In this document: one piece after another, positions 58,572 through 64,000 of the stretch | Layout: each line of letters opens with the position of its first letter | Position numbering within the stretch: the stretch's first letter is position 1 | NCBI GenBank assembly: GCA_034687125.1 | Contig: JAQGBZ010000107.1 | Location: forward strand, 1-64,000 | Origin: Neelides folsomi | Taxonomy: Eukaryota; Arthropoda; Collembola; Neelipleona; Neelidae | Reading direction: 5' to 3' | Length of the DNA stretch: 64,000 nucleotides | Notes under the pieces: generated by a model | What the model was told of the DNA's origin: nothing | Seen by the model: the letters and a program-made list of their open reading frames with translations, nothing else | The model's database searches: none | Position numbers and translations under genes: made by a program

Positions 58572-59798
58572 TCAGGAATAAGTGAGGTAACCACATTTAA
58601 AGGATTTTAAATCAGACAAATAGAGTTTTGATGTTTCTTCGAGCTTTGTAATTCCAATGGTGAAAATTGTATTAGGTACGATGAGTTGAAGATCCGTTCC
58701 CCCAGCTGAACATTGTTGGACATCATTAGGATTCTCAAGCCCAGATTTCCCATCAATTGTCAAAGCATAAAGAAATTTTGCCACTTTGCTCTGTTCAATT
58801 TTCTTCTCTTCTCCCTTTTTAAAGATTCCTGAATAAATCGTCAAATTCCGGTCGATGTTCCACAAGAAAAGAGAATTATTTTCCATGGTCGACTTCACAA
58901 TGATCTTACATGTGAGATTGAAGGAAAACTCATGAATACTGGCAAAAACAATCTTTTTAAAATTCTCAAATGCCCTTTGACATTTTTTGTCCTCATTTTC
59001 AATTTCTTCAGTGAATTTAGGACTTTCTGATTCCTCCCATGCAACTCCAAAATCCCAGACAAGAACTGATTCAGCCGAATTGAAATTCCCTACATCTGCA
59101 TCACAATCTTTACAAGCAGCCTTGTTGTTCTCCGAAGAGACAAGGCCTGGGAGATTTGACGGATTTAATGCCCAATATGAAGGACCATAAAAAAGAGAAT
59201 GAAGTGGAGGAGCTTTTAACATTTCCACAACGCTGGTCCTTTCCTTGTCTTTCTTTTTAGGATGATTGTGAAGTGAGAGAGACTTGACCTTTTCGGCTAA
59301 ACAATTATCATTAGGGGGATGGCAATACCAAAGATCGCTTGCCTTTTCAGCCCAATCAGACCCAGGAAGAGGACGAACTTTCTCAAAGGATACTTTTCCA
59401 AGGCTTGATCCACAAGATCGGCATTTACAAGTATACAATTTGTGTTCGTTTATAATAACATTATTTAAAGAGAATTGGAGAAGACTAAAAATTTCTTCTT
59501 GTCCTCTTCTCATTACTTCGACTCGCGAAGAACCAGAAATTAAAGCCGGTTTGGTGACAAGTCGATAATGACAAATTGTTTCCTTGAAAGAATGGGGATT
59601 CATTTGAGAAAGAGAATCAAAGGTGAGCTTATCGAATGTGATTTTAAGATCCAAGGAGGAGATAAAGATAGTGTCAGAGGACTCGATTTGTAAAGTTGTG
59701 GTGGGAGTTATTAAAGTAGAAGAGATGTAAAGATTTAGGATGCTAAGCTTAGGAAGAAACTCTGCCGTTAATTTGATATCTTCAGAATTCGTAGCCAT
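58572..59798 (-). CDS. UBE3D: E3 ubiquitin-protein ligase E3D (HECT-like), intronless
   Basis: A single uninterrupted frame of 408 aa. Family features: cysteine cluster CKCRSCG (C124, C126, C129) followed by VRPLPGSDW and DLWYCHP (C159), matching the human pattern CQSCGE...VLPLPSENW...WCCHP (from memory). A second cysteine pair, CKDCDADVG, and a beta-rich C-terminal half follow. UBE3D binds the E2 UBE2C and accepts ubiquitin in a HECT-like manner. The start [10 protein letters not shown] was chosen because the preceding in-frame codons begin with TTG and the family N-terminus aligns here. It is unusual in two ways: it has no intron in a window of intron-rich genes, and its first 17 nt lie inside the last codons of DCPS on the same strand. 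Confidence 0.88.
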   Translation of the reverse strand: MATNSEDIKLTAEFLPKLSILNLYISSTLITPTTTLQIESSDTIFISSLDLKITFDKLTFDSLSQMNPHSFKETICHYRLVTKPALISGSSRVEVMRRGQEEIFSLLQFSLNNVIINEHKLYTCKCRSCGSSLGKVSFEKVRPLPGSDWAEKASDLWYCHPPNDNCLAEKVKSLSLHNHPKKKDKERTSVVEMLKAPPLHSLFYGPSYWALNPSNLPGLVSSENNKAACKDCDADVGNFNSAESVLVWDFGVAWEESESPKFTEEIENEDKKCQRAFENFKKIVFASIHEFSFNLTCKIIVKSTMENNSLFLWNIDRNLTIYSGIFKKGEEKKIEQSKVAKFLYALTIDGKSGLENPNDVQQCSAGGTDLQLIVPNTIFTIGITKLEETSKLYLSDLKSFKCGYLTYS

Positions 59799-61108
59799 AT
59801 TCAGTGAGTTTTTGGTAGAGAGCTTCCTTTTCACGAATAACAAATGGAAGAGTAGCTTGCTCGTAGTAATTTCCAGAAGACTTGATGTTGTTGATTACAG
59901 TCTGGAGCAAGTGAGATTTCTCGGTGAAAATACCTAAAATGACAAAGTAAAATGAGCAATAATTCACCATTGTTAATTGTATAAAATTTACCAGGAGCGT
60001 TGAATCTTAAAGCTGTGAAATGGATATGGAGATGATAATAAGAAGGTTGGTAGTGGATGTAAATTCGAAGTTGGCTTTTCTTAACTCCGTATTTTTCCTT
60101 GATCGCTTTCTAAACAAAAGATAAAAAATATGGATTCAATTTATTATTCTATTTTCGCGTTCCAAATTCATTTTTTAATTAAAATGTAAAAACTTACTGA
60201 ACCAGCGTTCAAAACGTTTTCGAGCAAAGGGAGATGTTCCTCTCTGAGATCCCGAAGTGATTTGATCCCTTTAGGGTGAACAATCGCCACCAAGTACAAA
60301 CTTTCGAGCACAATTCCGTCCCACTTAAGATCAGGAAGAAGGATAAAGCCAAATTGAGGATCAGGGTCTTCAAAGACAATCCGATCAGCTTCTTTCTTGT
60401 GTTCCAAAATGTTGAAAACCCACTAATAATTAAAAATCAAAACTTATTTTTGATCATTGATACAAAATATCACGGTAAAAATTACGTATATAAGTCTAAA
60501 TTATTTATATTAACCTTGATGTCAAATGTGCTCTCTTTGAGATAAACCGAAGTCACGTTCTCGTAAATATCCTTGGTCTCGTCAATCAATAAAAGATTCT
60601 GAGGTTCGTACTTCTCGATGTGCTTCTGAGTAGCCGGAAAAACAATCGTAGTTTTGATAGCTATAAAATGATTAATGATTAAACTTACTATTAAATATAA
60701 AATAATGATTAGATAATTAGTAAATGGATTATATTATAAGTTTAATTTACTTGAAGCAAGCGGTGTTGGAAAACAATCGTAACTTCCGTAAATGTCGTTT
60801 TGAAATGTATGTTCCAAACAAGCGTTCTCTGTGAAGAGTTCAGAGATCGATTGATCTGTGAAAGGTTTTTTGTCGAGAATCACAAGAGCTGTTTCTCCCT
60901 TGACACGCCCTTGGATTGTCACACGTTTTTGATCAGCGTTGTTCAGCAGAATCCTCTCGCACTCAAAACCTCCAAAATCCGAGAAAAGTCCTCCGGGGGC
61001 CTTCACCTCCACTTCCAACTGATCTGTGCTGGAGACTTCGGAGTCTGCACAATTTGATAGCTTTCTCTTCTTACAAGCCCCGTTCTCTGATGCTGAAGTT
61101 GCTTCCAT
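59782..61108 (-). CDS. DCPS: Scavenger mRNA-decapping enzyme DcpS
   Basis: Hydrolyses the m7G cap left after 3'-5' mRNA decay. Five coding exons (60751-61108, 60515-60660, 60198-60422, 59992-60109, 59782-59933) encode 332 aa (human 337). The N-terminal domain has [17 protein letters not shown]. The core shows [29 protein letters not shown] and [19 protein letters not shown]. The HIT triad HLHIH (269-273) carries the nucleophilic histidine, within [21 protein letters not shown] lysine/arginine-rich KKRKLS near residue 12 suggests nuclear import. Its stop codon lies beyond the UBE3D start, giving a 17-nt same-strand overlap. Upstream splice signals indicate a 5' non-coding exon. Confidence 0.95.
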
Positions 61109-61342
61109 CAATCTGGTGTTCACTCTATACAATGATTAAGTTATAGATATTGAGCAAATATTTGATCTTTTATCTATCTTAAAATGTAACATGTCAAACA
61201 ATTGTGGATTTATTCTTTGTCAGACAGTACAAACAAAGTGTACAAAACAAACCACAATGTAAAAGTTCCCAGTAGTAGTTATAAAACTGCTATAATTTAT
61301 AATATGGTCTAAGAATTAAATAGTAGTTAGCATTAAACTTAC

Positions 61343-61490
61343 CTTGTGTTAAAGAGTTGTCAAAAGAGGCCAAGACTTCTTATAAACTTTAGATGAGATA
61401 AAGCCGCTAGACGTCGAGTCGAAATTAAATAGGGGATTGTGGATCATGTGTTGAGGTTCAACATTGAATCTCGTCCAACAGCAATGAAGA
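61343..61490 (-). other. Probable 5' non-coding exon of DCPS
   Basis: A strong donor, AAG|GTAAGT, at 61,343 (minus strand) and an acceptor, TTGTATAG, at 61,125 place an untranslated exon here; its upstream end is uncertain. It contains two short upstream frames, one of seven codons or fewer and one of about 32 codons ending before the donor, which could reduce translation of DCPS. Confidence 0.5.
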
Positions 61491-61852
61491 GAAGAAGCGG
61501 GCGCGGGAGGAATCCTCTATACATTTTCTTTCACATTTCATTTATTTAATATTTCCTTTCTCTTCTTCGGTAATCGTCATCGATCTTCGTTAATAATCGT
61601 CAACATCAATAGAATCGACAGTTAATTAATCTTTCAGAGCAGCTTCGTTTAATACTTCTTCTTTTTATATTTAAAAGTTGATTATATCCTATTTGTTTCG
61701 TTCCAATTTTTTTTATTATTTCCTTTCTGTGCTTTTTCCATCTACAGTATGCGCGCATAAGCAATTTCGATTTACATAAACAAACTGAAACAGATACATG
61801 ACTATTAAATCTTGGATAATAAAACATAATAAAGTCTCCAATTTTGAGTATA
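61491..61852. promoter_or_regulatory. Shared promoter interval of DCPS and WDHD1
   Basis: About 360 bp between the DCPS leader and the WDHD1 start codon, head to head. A short GC-rich patch, GCGGGCGCGGG, near 61,497 is the most promoter-like element. Confidence 0.5.
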
Positions 61853-64000
61853 ATGAAAAAAGAGAGTCGATTCGCTCATTCGGAAGGGATAACTGATATC
61901 TCTTATAAAAAGTAAGTCCATGTTTCAATTCAAGTTTCAAAACTAAATAAATAAAATAAAATTTTAAATTAAATATATTTAATTAATTATACTTACTTAT
62001 TTTTATACATAGAACACTTCTTACAACTGGAAGTGATGGAGAAGTAAGAAGATGGAAAGACTATGACGATGATGACCCTACACAGTTTTCTGTTGAAGAC
62101 AGTTGTTTATGCCTGGGAGTTCACAATGACATTGCTTATATCGGAACTGAGGGGAATAAAGTTGAAGTATTCAATATCCCGAATGGCAAATCTCTTGGCG
62201 TAGCAGCCAAATTCAATGCCGGTGTCAATCATCTTGACGTGTCCAAGAATGGAAAATTACTCGTTGCTGGATCTGGGTAAGTTTTTATTTTAGTTTAAAG
62301 CTAAATTAACGTTTAAAGTTTTATTGTTTGGTCATATTAATATTAAATTGTTTCTGTATTATAAATGATTGAATAATATAAAATCTTTTCAGGGATATGA
62401 CAATTCAATTTATCAAAATTGAAACCGCGGGTGAATACCGGTTGTTGAAAACATTAGACGCTCACTCGGCCCCTGTCATTTCTGTTGTGATTGATCCTTT
62501 GAATGCCTATGTGGCTTCAGCTGGCTCAGATGGAACCGTCTGTATTTGGTCTTTCAAAGATGATAATGCTGATCTCGTGAAAAAGTTTGAGGATCTTTTC
62601 CCAAAGACCAATGACATAAAACCGGAAAATGGGCTTTGTCGAATGGCCTGGAATTCATCTGGGAAAATATTGGCAATTCCTCAACTAAAAAAGATTTTTC
62701 TTTATGATAGAGATGAATGGACTTCAACGATTTCCTATGAGAATCCTGCTGTTGAAAAGGTAGGTAATTTTGATCTGAAGGCTCGATTGTCAATGCTAAT
62801 TATGATTGGTCATCAATTTAATAAATAAGAAGAAACTTAATTCAAACAATTTATTGTTTTTAGGCATTCTCTATTGTTCGTTTCTCTCCCTGTGAAAAGT
62901 ATATAGCTGGTGGTGGTTGTAAAGGCGAAATATCAGTTTGGGATGCGAAAACTTGTAATTTGCTTATCAATACTGGAGGATTTCCTGAATCTATCACTGG
63001 TATGGTGTTCTACAACTCGAATGAACTTATTTGTGCCGATTTAAATGGACGACTCATTCAAGTAAAGCAGATCGGTTCTAAACATGATCCGATCGAAAAT
63101 GGAGGGAAAAAAGAAGAAAAAACCATTGAAAATGATAAAGATGACATTTTTGGTGATGGGATCGATGATGTATTTGATGACGGAAACGACGATCTTTTTA
63201 TTGATAATCAAGATGTTGATAAGCATGTCGATATGGACGATTCCGATAATGAAAATGAGATTTCCATTACCAAGATTAAGGCGAAACTCGGATTCATTGA
63301 CGATGAATATGTTGGAGTGGATAATGCCATCAAAGGAATAAAAACAGAAGATGGGGATGATGTTAGAAGTGTCGGAGAACCTTCTGCACCTATAATTCAA
63401 CAAGTTGTTAGCCCATTTACAAAATCACAAGAACCATTTCAACCATCTTCCTCGCCAGTATTTTTGGATCATCGATTTATGGTAAAATCTCACTTCATGT
63501 ATTTAATATTTCATTTGTATTATTTAATACCAAATTATTAAACTCTATATTTAATTTTATAGGCTTGGAATAATGTCGGAATAATTAGATGCTATTCAAC
63601 GGAAGATGAAGAAGCCATCGACATTGAATTCCATGATGTTTCAATCCATCCATCTATTCACTTGAGAAATCATTATTCGTATTCAATGGGAACTTTGAGC
63701 TCTGATGCTATTGCACTTGCTTGTGCAAAAGGAGAAAATCACCCTAGGTATACTTTTGCACATCTAATCTACATTTTTAATAACTTTTATTGTAAATGCT
63801 GATTTTATGTTGAATTTATAATGTTAACAGCAAAATCAATTGTTTCCCTATTGGGGGAATTAACAAAGAATGGACGATTGATTTTCCTAAAGGAGAAGAA
63901 ATAACTTGCATAGGAATAGGAAAAGGTTGGGTCGCCGCTGCAACCACCCTCAATCGTCTTCGTACATTTTCTATTGGCGGAGTGCAAAAGTTCGTTTACG
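61853..64000 (+). CDS. WDHD1: WDHD1 / AND-1 (Ctf4) replisome protein, 5' part, cut by window edge
   Basis: Links the CMG helicase to DNA polymerase alpha at replication forks. Exons seen: 61853-61911, 62013-62276, 62393-62759, 62864-63481, 63563-63747 and 63831 to the window edge. The N-terminus has WD repeats: FAHSEGITDISY, TGSDGEVRRWKDYDDDDP, HSAPVISVVIDPLNAYVASA, SDGTVCIWSF and RFSPCEKYIAGGGCKGEISV. A long acidic linker (DDIFGDGIDDVFDDGNDDLF) follows. The SepB/second beta-propeller domain then begins at PFTKSQEPFQPSSSPVFLDH, matching human RPFYDG...PFQSGSTPLHLTHRFMVWN. The sequence runs out at RTFSIGGVQK, still within that propeller. The HMG box would lie beyond the window. Identification is secure. 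Confidence 0.94.

Overview
The window is nuclear DNA from an animal. It is AT-rich, and most introns are about 50-150 bp with clean GT-AG borders. The genes present (Integrator subunit 7, the joined MOCS1A/B molybdenum cofactor gene, mitochondrial PDH E1-alpha, gamma-tubulin complex protein 2, Rab1) are a metazoan set. An invertebrate, probably an arthropod or other small protostome, is the best guess. One hint is the PDH E1-alpha phospho-loop, which reads [10 protein letters not shown] where vertebrates have [10 protein letters not shown] (from memory). I cannot name the species. No CRISPR array, rRNA, tRNA or retroviral gene was recognised.

Layout. Positions 1-189 (minus) hold a decayed helix-turn-helix frame that looks like the start of a DNA-transposon transposase running off the left edge. 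About 340-27,590 is a 27-kb stretch with no gene I can support. It alternates between AT-rich linkers and more GC-rich, purine/pyrimidine-biased blocks of 1-3 kb, and an 18-mer recurs in it 6.5 kb apart. From 27.6 kb onward the DNA is gene-dense: Rab1 (+), COA4 (+), PTRH2 (+), a TMEM145/GPR180-family receptor-like protein (-), a second gene-poor spacer (35.4-38.9 kb), MOCS1 (+), INTS7 (-), PDHA1 (-), an RBM7/RBM11-like RNA-binding protein with a 29-glutamine tract (-), MTERF4 (+), TUBGCP2 (+), UBE3D (-), DCPS (-) and WDHD1 (+, cut by the right edge).

The exon models were built by hand from splice signals, frame continuity and remembered family sequences, and in every multi-exon gene the exon lengths sum to a whole number of codons. 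Lengths agree with the families: Rab1 205 aa, PDHA1 394, INTS7 972, DCPS 332, MOCS1A 354 or MOCS1AB 582, TUBGCP2 690.

How the genes relate. Most are unrelated housekeeping genes packed closely. Several serve mitochondria (COA4, PTRH2, PDHA1, MTERF4), and COA4 and PTRH2 are only 166 bp apart on one strand. The features most worth a second look are: (1) DCPS and UBE3D, whose coding sequences overlap by 17 nt on one strand in different frames; (2) MOCS1, where the Gly-Gly-stop end of the A protein lies on a splice donor that could instead lead to the B domain, which has no suitable start codon of its own; (3) a perfect palindrome that supplies a poly(A) signal to both convergent genes MOCS1 and INTS7; (4) a 15-nt microexon in PDHA1; and (5) the 27-kb gene-free mosaic.
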